The notes beneath the pieces are model-generated. The model did not search any database. It was not told the DNA's origin and saw nothing but the letters and a program-made list of their open reading frames with translations. From Pseudoalteromonas sp. NC201 (GTDB lineage: Bacteria; Pseudomonadota; Gammaproteobacteria; Enterobacterales; Alteromonadaceae), in the NCBI RefSeq assembly GCF_002850255.1, contig NZ_CP022522.1:2169125-2233124 (forward strand): DNA of 64,000 nucleotides, written 5' to 3'. A program made the translations under genes and the position numbers. Positions 38,325 to 47,504 of the stretch are shown one piece after another. Numbering within the stretch: the first letter of the stretch is position 1; each line of letters begins with the position of its first letter.

Positions 38325-38408
38325 GTACACATGATCGTATACCTAAATTGAAGAAAAGTACACGCAACCGTTTACCTTTTATTTCTTTAAGTATACACTA
38401 CCGTTTAC
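38325..38408. promoter_or_regulatory. Three phased TetR-type operator copies
   Basis: Three related 18-bp sequences lie at 38325-38342 (GTACACATGATCGTATAC), 38358-38375 (GTACACGCAACCGTTTAC) and 38391-38408 (GTATACACTACCGTTTAC). Each is an imperfect palindrome with GTANAC/GTNTAC arms, and the start-to-start distance is exactly 33 bp both times, about three helical turns. They sit between the divergent TetR and RND genes. The rest of the 418-bp spacer shows no other strong feature. Confidence 0.8.
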
Positions 38409-38578
38409 TTGTTTAATTGTCGAACAAATAGCCTTTACTTTGGTGTGGTTAAGGTATGAAATGAACTCACTTGACTGATTGCATCCAGTTGAGTGTGCGT
38501 TATTAAAGGCAAATTGCAAGGTAGTTCCCCGTCAAAGCCGGGGCAGCATAAAATGATAATATAGGAATTGGAGTGTTC

Positions 38579-39751
38579 ATGTATCCAGCATCAATACGCA
38601 GTCGTGTTAAACACCTATCTTTTTTAATGCTCACGTTAGGCACTTTGTCAGCGTGTTCAGAAGCACCACAGCAAGGGGGCCATGCAATGCCACCTGCGCA
38701 AGTGAGTGTACAACAAGTTACTACTCAATCAGTGCCTTTCGATATCGAACTTCCGGCCACTCTCGCGGGTGATAAAGAAGTCGAAATTCGTTCTCGAGTT
38801 TCTGGGATCATCGAATCTCGCAACTTTGAGGAAGGTCAATTTGTAAAAGCTGGTCATTCATTATTCACCATCGAGCTTAAACCTTTTGAATTAGCGGTAG
38901 AAAAAGCGCAGGCAGCACTTCAGGCAGCAAAAGCAAACGTTGATCAAACTAAGCGCGAGAGCGAAAGGCTTGAGCGTTTGAAGAACGAGCGTTCAGTATC
39001 AAAGCGCGACTTTGATAACTCAGTATCGGCCTACGATATTGCAGTTGCGAATTTAGAATCTGCAAAAGTCGCATTGAGTGAAGCCAAGCTAGACCTTGAA
39101 TACGCCAAGGTTGAAGCACCTGTTTCTGGTATTGTTGGTCGTGAACTGATGTCAGAAGGCAGTTATGTTTCTGGTCCGAGTGTACTATTAACTGAACTTA
39201 CCGACATTAGCACCATTCGTGCTCGCTTCGGCTTTTCAGAGCGTGAGCAGCTAACAATGCGCCAAGATGTAGAAAATGGCTCATTGTCATTACCAGATCA
39301 TAATGAATTTGATACCACGATTATTCTGCAAGACGGTTCACTATACGGACAAGCCGGTAAAGTAAACTTTAGCGACGTTCGGGTAAACCGCTTCACGGGT
39401 ACCAGTGAGTTACAAGCTCGTATTCCTAATGAAAATGGCGAGTTAAGACCGGGTCAGTTTGTTCGAGTTAAACTCTCTGGTGCGGTACGCAATAACGCGA
39501 TTGTACTTCCGCAAAGAGCGGTACTAGACAACGGCACGGGTAAATTTGTATACATTGCCACCAAAAATGAACAAGGCACAACCGTAGCCCTGCCTGCACC
39601 GGTCAAAGTTGGTGAGTGGGTCAAGCTTAATAATGAGAATATGTGGGTTATTCGCGAAGGCTTAAAAGAAGGTCAACCTGTCATCGTTGAAGGCATGGCG
39701 AGGATCTTCTTCCCTGGTATGCCAGTGTCTGTGAGCGAGCAAGGAGAATAA
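38579..39751 (+). CDS. RND efflux periplasmic adaptor lipoprotein (AcrA/MexA type)
   Basis: A 390-residue membrane fusion protein. The N-terminus ends in a lipobox, LGTLSAC with the lipidated cysteine at residue 26. Then come a biotinyl-lipoyl-like half (VEIRSRVSGIIESRNFEEGQFVKAG), an alpha-helical hairpin (about residues 95-165), the second lipoyl half (LEYAKVEAPVSGIVG), a beta-barrel and membrane-proximal domains. It bridges the pump to an outer-membrane channel. The ATG at 38579 is preferred over the in-frame GTG at 38573 because GGAG sits six bases before it. Four bases separate it from the pump gene. Confidence 0.95.
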   Translation: MYPASIRSRVKHLSFLMLTLGTLSACSEAPQQGGHAMPPAQVSVQQVTTQSVPFDIELPATLAGDKEVEIRSRVSGIIESRNFEEGQFVKAGHSLFTIELKPFELAVEKAQAALQAAKANVDQTKRESERLERLKNERSVSKRDFDNSVSAYDIAVANLESAKVALSEAKLDLEYAKVEAPVSGIVGRELMSEGSYVSGPSVLLTELTDISTIRARFGFSEREQLTMRQDVENGSLSLPDHNEFDTTIILQDGSLYGQAGKVNFSDVRVNRFTGTSELQARIPNENGELRPGQFVRVKLSGAVRNNAIVLPQRAVLDNGTGKFVYIATKNEQGTTVALPAPVKVGEWVKLNNENMWVIREGLKEGQPVIVEGMARIFFPGMPVSVSEQGE

Positions 39752-39755
39752 TCTG

Positions 39756-42700
39756 ATGTTCTCCAAATATTTCATAAACAGGCCTATTTTTGCCTTTGTT
39801 ATCTCTATCGTGATTGTACTTGCGGGCCTTGCTGCCATGCGCAGTTTGCCTGTTGCGCAGTATCCCGAAATCGCGCCACCTCAAGTTGAGGTACGTGCGG
39901 TATACCCTGGTGCATCAGCGGATGTATTAGAACAAACCGTTGCAACCCCTATCGAAAACGCGATTACGGGTGTTGAAGGCATGATGTACATGACATCAAC
40001 CAGTACCAACTCCGGCGTAACAACTATTGCAGTAACTTTTGAGATTGGAACGGATGTTGATCAGGCTGCCGTAGATGTAAATAACCGGGTGAAGCAAGTT
40101 GAAGCTCGTCTCCCTGAAGAAACTAGACGCCAAGGCGTTGTGGTTCAAAAGACATCTTCTAACTTCTTGCAAGTACACGCGTTCTATTCGCCAGATGGAA
40201 CTCGAGAAAGTCTCTGGACATCTAACTACGTCACCATGAATATCCTTGACCGCGTCAAACGCATTCCTGGTACGACGAACGTGCAGATCTTCGGTGCTAA
40301 AGACTATGCCATGCGTATTTGGCTGCGCCCGGATATTATGAGTCAACTGCAAGTCACAGCAGACGATATTGCGGGTGCAATTAGAGAGCAAAACTCTCAG
40401 TATGCAGCGGGTAGTATTGGTGCAACACCGACATCTCAAGACGCGCAATCGCTCGTTTATAGTGTCACCGCGAAAGGACGTTTATCGACGGCTGAAGAGT
40501 TCGAAAATATCATTGTTCGAGCAAACCCAGATGGCTCAACACTGCGCCTTAAGGATGTTGCTCGCGTAGAGCTTGGTTCTAAAGACTATAACTTCCAAGG
40601 TACTATTAACGGTAAAGAAGCGGTATTGCTCGGTGTATTCTTGCAACCGGGCGCGAATGCGCTTGACGTGGCTAAAGCAGTAGAGGCTGAAATTGAACAG
40701 ATCAAACCTCAGTTCCCTACAGGCCTCGCCCACGTTAACTCTTACGACACCACACGCTTTGTAGAAGTCTCAATTCGCGAGGTGTTAAAAACGCTTGGTG
40801 AAGCAATGATTTTGGTATTCTTAGTGGTTTACCTGTTCTTGCAAAACTGGCGTGCAACGCTAATTCCAACGCTTGCAGTTCCGGTCTCGTTACTTGGTAC
40901 ATTTGCAGGTCTCTATATGCTCGGTTACTCGATTAACACGCTTACGCTGTTCGGCATGGTGTTATCGATTGGTATCGTGGTAGATGACGCCATTGTAGTA
41001 CTTGAGAATGTCGAGCGTATTATGCATGAGCAAGGCTTGCAGGCTAGAGAAGCAGCAGTTAAAGCGATGCAGGAAGTAAGCGGCCCCGTAGTCGCGATTG
41101 TATTGGTATTGTGTTCGGTGTTTGTACCTATCGCTTTTCTGGGTGGGTTAACAGGCGAGCTATTCCGCCAATTTGCGATCACAATCTCCATCTCTGTAAG
41201 TTTATCCGGTGTGGTTGCACTGACAATGACGCCTGCACTTTGTGTATTGCTGCTTAAGCACGAGCACAAACAAGATGCCAAGTTTTTCTTGTGGTTCAAT
41301 GACTGGTTCCATCGTGTGACCGGACGCTATGTTGGCGCGGTTAGCTTTATGGTTCGCCGTGGTTTTGTAGGCCTAACCTTAATGGTAGCGATGATTGGTG
41401 CAACGGTATTCCTGTGGCAAAAAACACCAAGCTCGTTGGTACCAGACGAAGACCAAGGTTACTATATGATAGCGGTGTTCTTGCCTGATGGCTCTTCGTT
41501 AGAGCGCACTGCTAAAGTGGCCGATGAAGTGATAGCGGCTGCAAAGTCAAACCCAGCTAACGAAAACGTCGTGGCGTTTACGGGGATGGACTTCATCGGT
41601 GGTGGCTTCAAAAATAGCGCGGCGACTATGTTCGTGACGCAAACACATTGGGATGAACGCGATGTGTCGGCGAAGGAACTTGTTGGTGAGTTATTTATGA
41701 AAACCGCGCATATTAACGAAGCATTAGTGCTGGCGTTTAACCCACCGCCAATTTTCGGCTTGGGTACAACAGGCGGATTTGAAGTCTTCTTGCAAAATAA
41801 AGGCGGCTCTGATCCCGCTAAATTGAAGCAAGGCATGCAGATGATCATGGCCGAGGCGCAGAAGAGCCCTATCCTTACAGGCATTCAAACGCTATGGCGT
41901 CCTGATGCACCACAGCTAAAAGTGCATATGGATCGTGAACAAGCGCGTGCCATGGGAGTTAATATCAATTCTGCGTTTAACGCACTTGCAGCCAATTTAG
42001 GTAATTACTACGTCAACGACTTCAATAAATTTGGTCGTGCATGGCAAGTGATTATGTCCGCTGAAGCCGAGTTTAGAATGACACCGGAAGATGTTGGCCG
42101 CATTTATGTGAAAAACAATCGTGGCGAAATGGTACCAATTTCTGCATTTACGGATGTTGAGTATAGTCGCGGCCCGGAAACCATGAATCGTTACAATAAC
42201 TTATCTGCAGTTAAGTTAATGGGCGAAGCAGCACCTGGCTACAGCTCAGGTCAAGCTATCGCGGAGTTTGAGCGTATCGCCAACAAAGTGCTACCACCAG
42301 ATATGACTTACGAGTGGACGGGTTCCGCGTTCCAAGAAAAGCAAAACTCTGGCACAACCGGTATTGCACTCGGCATGGCCGTGATCATGGTATTTTTGAT
42401 CCTCGCAGCACTTTATGAGCGCTGGTCATTGCCATTCTCGGTTATGTTAGCGCTACCGTTTGGTACTTTCGGTGCCTTGGTCTCAATCTGGATTGCTGGG
42501 CTAACCAACGACGTTTACTTCCAAATCGGTTTGGTTACCCTACTTGGCCTTGCCAGTAAAAATGCCATTCTTATTGTCGAGTACGCACTCATGAAGTATC
42601 AAGAAGGATGGAGTCCAGCAACTGCAGCCCTTGAAGCGGCAAGACTGCGTTTTAGACCTATTATCATGACTTCACTTGCTTTCATACTTGGTGTAGTTCC

Positions 42701-42929
42701 ACTGGTGATGAGTTCTGGAGCTGGCGCAGGAGCAAGACACAGTGTGGGTACTGGCGTAATGGGTGGTATGCTCTCGGCTACCTTCCTCGCAGTATTCTTC
42801 TTGCCACTATTCTTCTATTGGCTAATGGCAAGACGGATGTCAGAGAAGCGTTCTAAGCAAGAACTTTCAGATGAAATCGCGAAGCATCATAAAGATGAGC
42901 ATGTCGATACAGATGAAGGATTAGCTTAA
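39756..42929 (+). CDS. RND multidrug efflux transporter (AcrB/MexB type)
   Basis: A 1057-residue proton-driven pump of the HAE1 class. The N-terminus MFSKYFINRPIFAFVISIVIVLAG is typical. Twelve membrane segments and two large periplasmic loops are present. The proton-relay aspartates are in VVDDAIVVLENVERI and the lysine in ASKNAILIVEYALMKYQ; GAGAGARHSVGTGVMGGM lies near the end. It would export hydrophobic drugs, bile-like compounds or dyes with the adaptor upstream. No TolC-like gene is attached, so a channel encoded elsewhere must be used. A strong terminator follows 24 bases later. Confidence 0.96.
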   Translation: MFSKYFINRPIFAFVISIVIVLAGLAAMRSLPVAQYPEIAPPQVEVRAVYPGASADVLEQTVATPIENAITGVEGMMYMTSTSTNSGVTTIAVTFEIGTDVDQAAVDVNNRVKQVEARLPEETRRQGVVVQKTSSNFLQVHAFYSPDGTRESLWTSNYVTMNILDRVKRIPGTTNVQIFGAKDYAMRIWLRPDIMSQLQVTADDIAGAIREQNSQYAAGSIGATPTSQDAQSLVYSVTAKGRLSTAEEFENIIVRANPDGSTLRLKDVARVELGSKDYNFQGTINGKEAVLLGVFLQPGANALDVAKAVEAEIEQIKPQFPTGLAHVNSYDTTRFVEVSIREVLKTLGEAMILVFLVVYLFLQNWRATLIPTLAVPVSLLGTFAGLYMLGYSINTLTLFGMVLSIGIVVDDAIVVLENVERIMHEQGLQAREAAVKAMQEVSGPVVAIVLVLCSVFVPIAFLGGLTGELFRQFAITISISVSLSGVVALTMTPALCVLLLKHEHKQDAKFFLWFNDWFHRVTGRYVGAVSFMVRRGFVGLTLMVAMIGATVFLWQKTPSSLVPDEDQGYYMIAVFLPDGSSLERTAKVADEVIAAAKSNPANENVVAFTGMDFIGGGFKNSAATMFVTQTHWDERDVSAKELVGELFMKTAHINEALVLAFNPPPIFGLGTTGGFEVFLQNKGGSDPAKLKQGMQMIMAEAQKSPILTGIQTLWRPDAPQLKVHMDREQARAMGVNINSAFNALAANLGNYYVNDFNKFGRAWQVIMSAEAEFRMTPEDVGRIYVKNNRGEMVPISAFTDVEYSRGPETMNRYNNLSAVKLMGEAAPGYSSGQAIAEFERIANKVLPPDMTYEWTGSAFQEKQNSGTTGIALGMAVIMVFLILAALYERWSLPFSVMLALPFGTFGALVSIWIAGLTNDVYFQIGLVTLLGLASKNAILIVEYALMKYQEGWSPATAALEAARLRFRPIIMTSLAFILGVVPLVMSSGAGAGARHSVGTGVMGGMLSATFLAVFFLPLFFYWLMARRMSEKRSKQELSDEIAKHHKDEHVDTDEGLA

Positions 42930-42952
42930 TAACATCCCTTAAGTGAAACCAC

Positions 42953-42980
42953 AAAACGCCTGAATTTTCAGGCGTTTTTT
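42953..42980 (+). terminator. Intrinsic terminator of the RND operon
   Basis: AAAACGCCTGAA (42953-42964) pairs with TTCAGGCGTTTT across a short loop and runs into a six-T tail. Confidence 0.9.
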
Positions 42981-43156
42981 ATACCCCAAAAAAGCTACTC
43001 TTGACCTTTCCACTACCTCACCATCACACACTTTATCACTAGCCATTAGTCGTAATTTCATGCTTTTCGTCCAAATGCACTTGATTTTGTCGACAATTAG
43101 GTTATCACTGATAAAGCATAATGATAAAAACTAGAGATCAACAGCAAGGACAAGAT

Positions 43157-44875
43157 ATGACAACAGAGAGCCAATTAATAAATGCAAGTGCACTTACAAA
43201 GAGTTACTTCAAAGGCCCCCAAGTAGCACCGCTTACTCAACTCACCATAGGGCAATACCTAGAAGATATTGTCGACAATTATCCAGAAAGAGAAGCCATT
43301 GTTGTCTCTCATCAATCTGTTCGCTTAAATTATCGAGAGTATCTCGCCAAAATAAATCAACTTGCCGCAAGCCTTTTAGCTGTAGGCATACAACCAGGGG
43401 ATAGAGTTGGGATTTGGTCTCCAAACAATCTTGAATGGAGTCTAGTGCAATTTGCAACCGCTAAAATTGGCGCGATCATGGTGTGCATTAACCCAGCTTA
43501 TCGTCCAAGCGAGCTTGAATACGTGCTAAACAACGTTGAGTGTAAGATGTTAGTTATGGCGAAATCATTTAAACATAGCCATTACGTTGACATGATAAGA
43601 GAGCTGGCACCAGAATCTTATGACTGCATGTTTGGCGAATTGTCTTCACAGCGCCTTCCCTCTCTCAAACAGATTGTGCTGATTGACGAGGATATTGAAC
43701 CAGGCCTGATGAATTTCAGCACCCTGTTATCTAAAGCTAATGATGCCCACTATCTTGAGGCAAATGCGATTGCAGCCAACCTCAGTGCCAGCGACGCAAT
43801 CAATATTCAATTCACTTCAGGTACTACAGGCAACCCGAAAGGCGCCACCCTCACCCACAGTAATATCCTCAATAACGGATTACTCGTCGCCAATGCCATG
43901 AAGCTCACAGAGCAAGACAAGCTTTGTATTCCCGTGCCGCTTTATCATTGTTTTGGCATGGTGCTCGGTAATCTCGTTTGTATCAGTAAAGGGGCGTGCG
44001 CTGTATTCCCTAACGATAGCTTTGATCCGCTTGTCACCTTAGAAGTTGTTGAACGAGAAAAGTGCACTGGGCTTCACGGTGTACCAACAATGTTTATCGC
44101 ACAATTAGAGCACTCAGACTTTACACAGTTTGATCTATCTTCGCTGCGCACTGGCGTGATGGCAGGCTCTACCTGCCCTGAAAAGGTCATGCGCCAAGTA
44201 CAAACCCAAATGCATATGACCGATGTACTAATTGGTTACGGGCAAACCGAGTGCAGCCCAATCAATAATATTACCGAAATCGATTCGCCTGTTGAGAAAC
44301 GCGTGCAGACTGTTGGTCGCGCTATGCCACATACCGAGGTCAAAATTATTGACGAGCTAGGACATATTGCCCCAATTGGTACGCCTGGTGAAGTATGTGC
44401 CCGAGGATATTGCGTAATGAAAGGCTATTGGCAGGACCCAGAAAAAACGGCGGCAACTATTGATAGCGATGGCTGGCTACATTCTGGCGATTTAGGGGTA
44501 ATGGACAACGAAGGGTTCGTCAGTATCGTCGGCCGCATAAAAGACATGATCATTCGCGGTGGCGAGAATATTTACCCCAGAGAAATTGAGGAAGTGCTTT
44601 ATCATCATCATGATATTCAAGACGCCGCTGTATTTGGGATCAAAGACGAAAAATATGGTGAGGAAGTATGTGTTTGGGTTCAACTTAAGCCCGGACACTA
44701 TATTTCGGAAGAGGATATTCGTATATTTTTAAAAGATAAACTCGCCTATTTCAAAGTCCCAAAACATATCAAGCTCGTTGAAAATTATCCGATGACAGTC
44801 ACAGGCAAGCTACAAAAGTTCAAAATGCGAGAGCAAATGGAAAGTGAGCTTGATGCATTTGCCGAATCTCAGTAA
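43157..44875 (+). CDS. AMP-binding acyl-CoA ligase
   Basis: A 572-residue adenylate-forming enzyme. Motifs are the P-loop FTSGTTGNPKGATLTHSNI, YGQTECSP, the ATP-binding DGWLHSGDLG, the hinge GRIKDMIIRGGENIYPREIEE and the C-terminal catalytic lysine in TGKLQKFKMRE. It resembles medium-chain fatty-acyl-CoA synthetases (ACSF2/FadK-like) and would activate a carboxylic acid to its CoA thioester. The ATG at 43157 has AAGGA seven bases upstream; an ATG 12 codons earlier has none. A 12-bp perfect stem (44885-44896 with 44908-44919) lies after the stop but lacks a T-run. Confidence 0.92.
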   Translation: MTTESQLINASALTKSYFKGPQVAPLTQLTIGQYLEDIVDNYPEREAIVVSHQSVRLNYREYLAKINQLAASLLAVGIQPGDRVGIWSPNNLEWSLVQFATAKIGAIMVCINPAYRPSELEYVLNNVECKMLVMAKSFKHSHYVDMIRELAPESYDCMFGELSSQRLPSLKQIVLIDEDIEPGLMNFSTLLSKANDAHYLEANAIAANLSASDAINIQFTSGTTGNPKGATLTHSNILNNGLLVANAMKLTEQDKLCIPVPLYHCFGMVLGNLVCISKGACAVFPNDSFDPLVTLEVVEREKCTGLHGVPTMFIAQLEHSDFTQFDLSSLRTGVMAGSTCPEKVMRQVQTQMHMTDVLIGYGQTECSPINNITEIDSPVEKRVQTVGRAMPHTEVKIIDELGHIAPIGTPGEVCARGYCVMKGYWQDPEKTAATIDSDGWLHSGDLGVMDNEGFVSIVGRIKDMIIRGGENIYPREIEEVLYHHHDIQDAAVFGIKDEKYGEEVCVWVQLKPGHYISEEDIRIFLKDKLAYFKVPKHIKLVENYPMTVTGKLQKFKMREQMESELDAFAESQ

Positions 44876-45065
44876 CTAAGATGAGTAAGTGGTGAGCAAT
44901 ATCCTAACTCACCACTTACGTAGCTCTTACAACGCGTTTGAAAACTTTGCTCTGTAAAAATCACAACCACCGCTAAGCTACTACTCAACTAATTGTTTAA
45001 ATTGAATTTTTCTTTGGTTCATTTCTTGCTGTTAGTTTCTAAATTTTATATGAAGGAAACGAGCA

Positions 45066-46514
45066 ATGACCAAGTGTCCATTAACCACCACAGCTGGTAA
45101 TCCAATCGCCGATAATCAAAATAGTCTTACCGCAGGTCCTAGAGGCCCCTTATTGGTTGAAGATTACCAGTTAATCGAAAAACTGGCGCATCAAAATAGA
45201 GAACGTATTCCAGAGCGTACCGTGCATGCTAAAGGATGGGGTGCGTTTGGAACATTTACGGTAACAAACGATATAAGCCGATATACCAAGGCAAAACTAT
45301 TTGCTGAGGTTGATAAGCAAACCGACATTCTGATGCGCTTCTCAACGGTAGCCGGCGAAAAAGGGGCTGCCGATGCGGAGCGTGACGTAAGAGGTTTCTC
45401 GATAAAGTTTTACACTGATGAAGGAAATTGGGATTTAGTTGGTAATAATACCCCCGTATTTTTTGTCCGTGATCCGTATAAATTCCCAGATTTTATTCAT
45501 ACCCAAAAGCGCCACCCAAAAACCAACCTGCGTTCCAACACCGCGCAATGGGATTTTTGGTCACTGTCGCCAGAAAGCCTGCATCAAGTATTGATTTTAA
45601 TGTCTGACCGTGGCTTGCCAACGGATGTGAGACATATGAATGGCTATGGCTCTCACACCTTTAGTTTGATTAACGAGGAAAACCAAAGAGTTTGGGTGAA
45701 GTTTCATATGAAAACCCAACAAGGCCACCAGCATCATACCGATGAAGAGTCAAAATCAGTAATTGGCGAAAGCAGAGAGAGTTTTCAAGAGGACTTGCTT
45801 GAGGCCATAGAGCGCGGAAATTATCCGAAATGGGATATGAAAATTCAGGTGATGACTGAAGCACAAGCAAAACAGTTCCAACACAATCCGTTTGATTTAA
45901 CCAAAGTCTGGCCGCATGGCGACTTTCCACTCATCGATGTTGGCACACTCGAATTAAATCGCGTACCAGACAATTATTTTGCAGAGATAGAACAAGCTGC
46001 ATTTAGTCCGTCTAACGTGGTGTCTGGCATTGGGTTTTCTCCGGATAAAATGTTGCAAGCACGCATTTTCTCCTATGCCGATGCTCACCGCTACCGACTC
46101 GGTACGCATTATGAGGCATTACCCGTTAATCGTCCAAAATGCCCAGTGCACCATTACCACAAAGACGGTGCAATGCGGTTCTTTAACAATGAGCCGGGTG
46201 GTAACGAAGATGCTTACTACGAGCCTAACTCGATGGGAGGCCCAAAAGAGAGCCCAGAGTATAAACGCCCTGCTCTTGAGCTTGAAGGAATGGCGGATAG
46301 ATACGACCACCGCAAAGACAATGATGATTTTTCACAGCCTCGTGCCCTATATTGCCTATTTGATGATGCCCAAAAACAGCGCTTGTACGGCAACATAGCA
46401 CGCGCTATGGAGGGTGTACCTGAATATATCATTGAACGCCAACTTGGGTTATTTAAATCTGTTCACGAAGAACTTGAAGCCGGTGTTAGAACGGCACTGA
46501 ATGAAAAAGGTTAA
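45066..46514 (+). CDS. katA: Haem catalase, small-subunit monofunctional type
   Basis: A 482-residue catalase that dismutates hydrogen peroxide. The active-site histidine is in [13 protein letters not shown] (near residue 55), the asparagine in [11 protein letters not shown], and the proximal haem tyrosine in [23 protein letters not shown]. There is no signal peptide, so it is cytoplasmic. The size suits clade III catalases such as KatA. GAAGGAAACGAGC gives a strong ribosome site. No OxyR-like site was recognised in the 190-bp upstream region. A terminator follows. Confidence 0.96.
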   Translation: MTKCPLTTTAGNPIADNQNSLTAGPRGPLLVEDYQLIEKLAHQNRERIPERTVHAKGWGAFGTFTVTNDISRYTKAKLFAEVDKQTDILMRFSTVAGEKGAADAERDVRGFSIKFYTDEGNWDLVGNNTPVFFVRDPYKFPDFIHTQKRHPKTNLRSNTAQWDFWSLSPESLHQVLILMSDRGLPTDVRHMNGYGSHTFSLINEENQRVWVKFHMKTQQGHQHHTDEESKSVIGESRESFQEDLLEAIERGNYPKWDMKIQVMTEAQAKQFQHNPFDLTKVWPHGDFPLIDVGTLELNRVPDNYFAEIEQAAFSPSNVVSGIGFSPDKMLQARIFSYADAHRYRLGTHYEALPVNRPKCPVHHYHKDGAMRFFNNEPGGNEDAYYEPNSMGGPKESPEYKRPALELEGMADRYDHRKDNDDFSQPRALYCLFDDAQKQRLYGNIARAMEGVPEYIIERQLGLFKSVHEELEAGVRTALNEKG

Positions 46515-46530
46515 CTGCCTAATCTGAACA

Positions 46531-46560
46531 AAAAGCTAGCACCTGAAGTGCTAGCTTTTA
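46531..46560. terminator. Bidirectional intrinsic terminator
   Basis: AAAAGCTAGCAC (46531-46542) pairs with GTGCTAGCTTTT (46548-46559) across a five-base loop. It ends katA and the convergent small membrane-protein gene. Confidence 0.9.
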
Positions 46561-46566
46561 AAGCTG

Positions 46567-47007
46567 CTAGATTTGTGACCATGCCTTTTTGGCTCCAAGC
46601 GCGTAAGCCCCTCCAATTACCAAGCAAATGGAGGAACTCACCAGCCAAAACGTCATGCTGTTATCAGGGATCGTTGGCATGATAAAAACAAACCCAATTC
46701 CCCTTATTAAAAAGATTGCACTGATCACACACAGGGCGATTTTCAGCAAAGGTAATTGTCGGATCCGTTTCGCCCCTGAAAACGCATAGCATGACCAGAG
46801 CAGTAAAATCGTAGCGATAACGGCAGTGATAAGGTGCGGATAAATAAGCCCCTGTTCGGCCATAGTAGCCATTTCCTCGCCCGCACCAAAAAAGCGATAC
46901 CAAGGCGCGCCAAAGATAATGCAGCCAATGTGCGCCACTGCCGCAATGGCTGTACACACACCCGCGAAGAGTAAAAAGTGGTTGGTCGTTTGAGTTTTCG
47001 TGTTCAA
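46567..47007 (-). CDS. Small four-helix membrane protein, unknown function
   Basis: A 146-residue protein with four hydrophobic segments (about residues 10-32, 55-75, 83-107 and 117-137) and a conserved-looking GAPWYRFFGAGEEMA segment after the first. Similar short proteins in gammaproteobacteria are annotated only as hypothetical membrane proteins. It is convergent with katA and lies upstream of a repeat-rich spacer. I cannot assign a role. Confidence 0.75.
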   Translation of the reverse strand: MNTKTQTTNHFLLFAGVCTAIAAVAHIGCIIFGAPWYRFFGAGEEMATMAEQGLIYPHLITAVIATILLLWSCYAFSGAKRIRQLPLLKIALCVISAIFLIRGIGFVFIMPTIPDNSMTFWLVSSSICLVIGGAYALGAKKAWSQI

Positions 47008-47079
47008 GTTTATTTCCCTATATTGTCAACTTGCTTGAGTATCGCTGCTCTGCCGCTGCCTGTCGATAGATATGCGCTC

Positions 47080-47490
47080 AACAGGAATTATTTGTAGGTC
47101 GTGATTTATCTGGGCACAAAGACTTCCGCGGCCTAAGGTACGGCATTAAAACCAAAAAGATCGCGGGGTGAACCCGCTCCTACTAGATATGGGTTTAGCA
47201 GAAAGTGAGGCTAACAGGATAAACCTATGAAGCTTGATATTTGTAGGTCGTGATTTATCACGACAAAAATTTCCCCCGCTTAAGGTGCGGCATTACAACC
47301 TAAAAGATCGCGGGGTGAACCCGCTCCTACCAGATATGAGCTTAGCAAAAAATGAAGACAACAGGATAAACCTATGAAGCATGTTATTTGTAGGTCTTGA
47401 TTTACCACGACAAAGATTTCCGTAGCATAGGGTGCGGTATTACAACCTAAAAGATCGCGGGGTGAACCCGCTCCTACCAGATATGGGTCA
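47080..47490. repeat. Three-unit array of paired inverted REP-like elements
   Basis: Three units begin with AACAGG at 47080, 47213 and 47360. Each has a left GTAGGTCGTGATTTATCACG-type palindrome (47094, 47243, 47390) and a right palindrome in reverse orientation, GTAGGAGCGGGTTCACCCCG when read on the minus strand. The right motif is 25 bp, identical in all three copies at 47159-47183, 47306-47330 and 47453-47477, period exactly 147 bp. The GTAGG tag followed by a hairpin in inverted pairs is the pattern of REP/BIME elements mobilised by RAYT transposases. No RAYT gene is in this window. The array sits between two minus-strand genes. Confidence 0.8.
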
Positions 47491-47504
47491 GTGTCATTAC
47501 GACG

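Noticed and set aside
44885..44919. Intrinsic terminator after the acyl-CoA ligase gene
   Set aside because: The 12-bp stem is perfect but no T-run follows, so it was only mentioned as a hairpin.
47080..47490. CRISPR-like repeats
   Set aside because: The 25-bp repeats recur at 147-bp period, are part of longer homologous units rather than separated by unique 30-40 bp spacers, and no cas gene is nearby.
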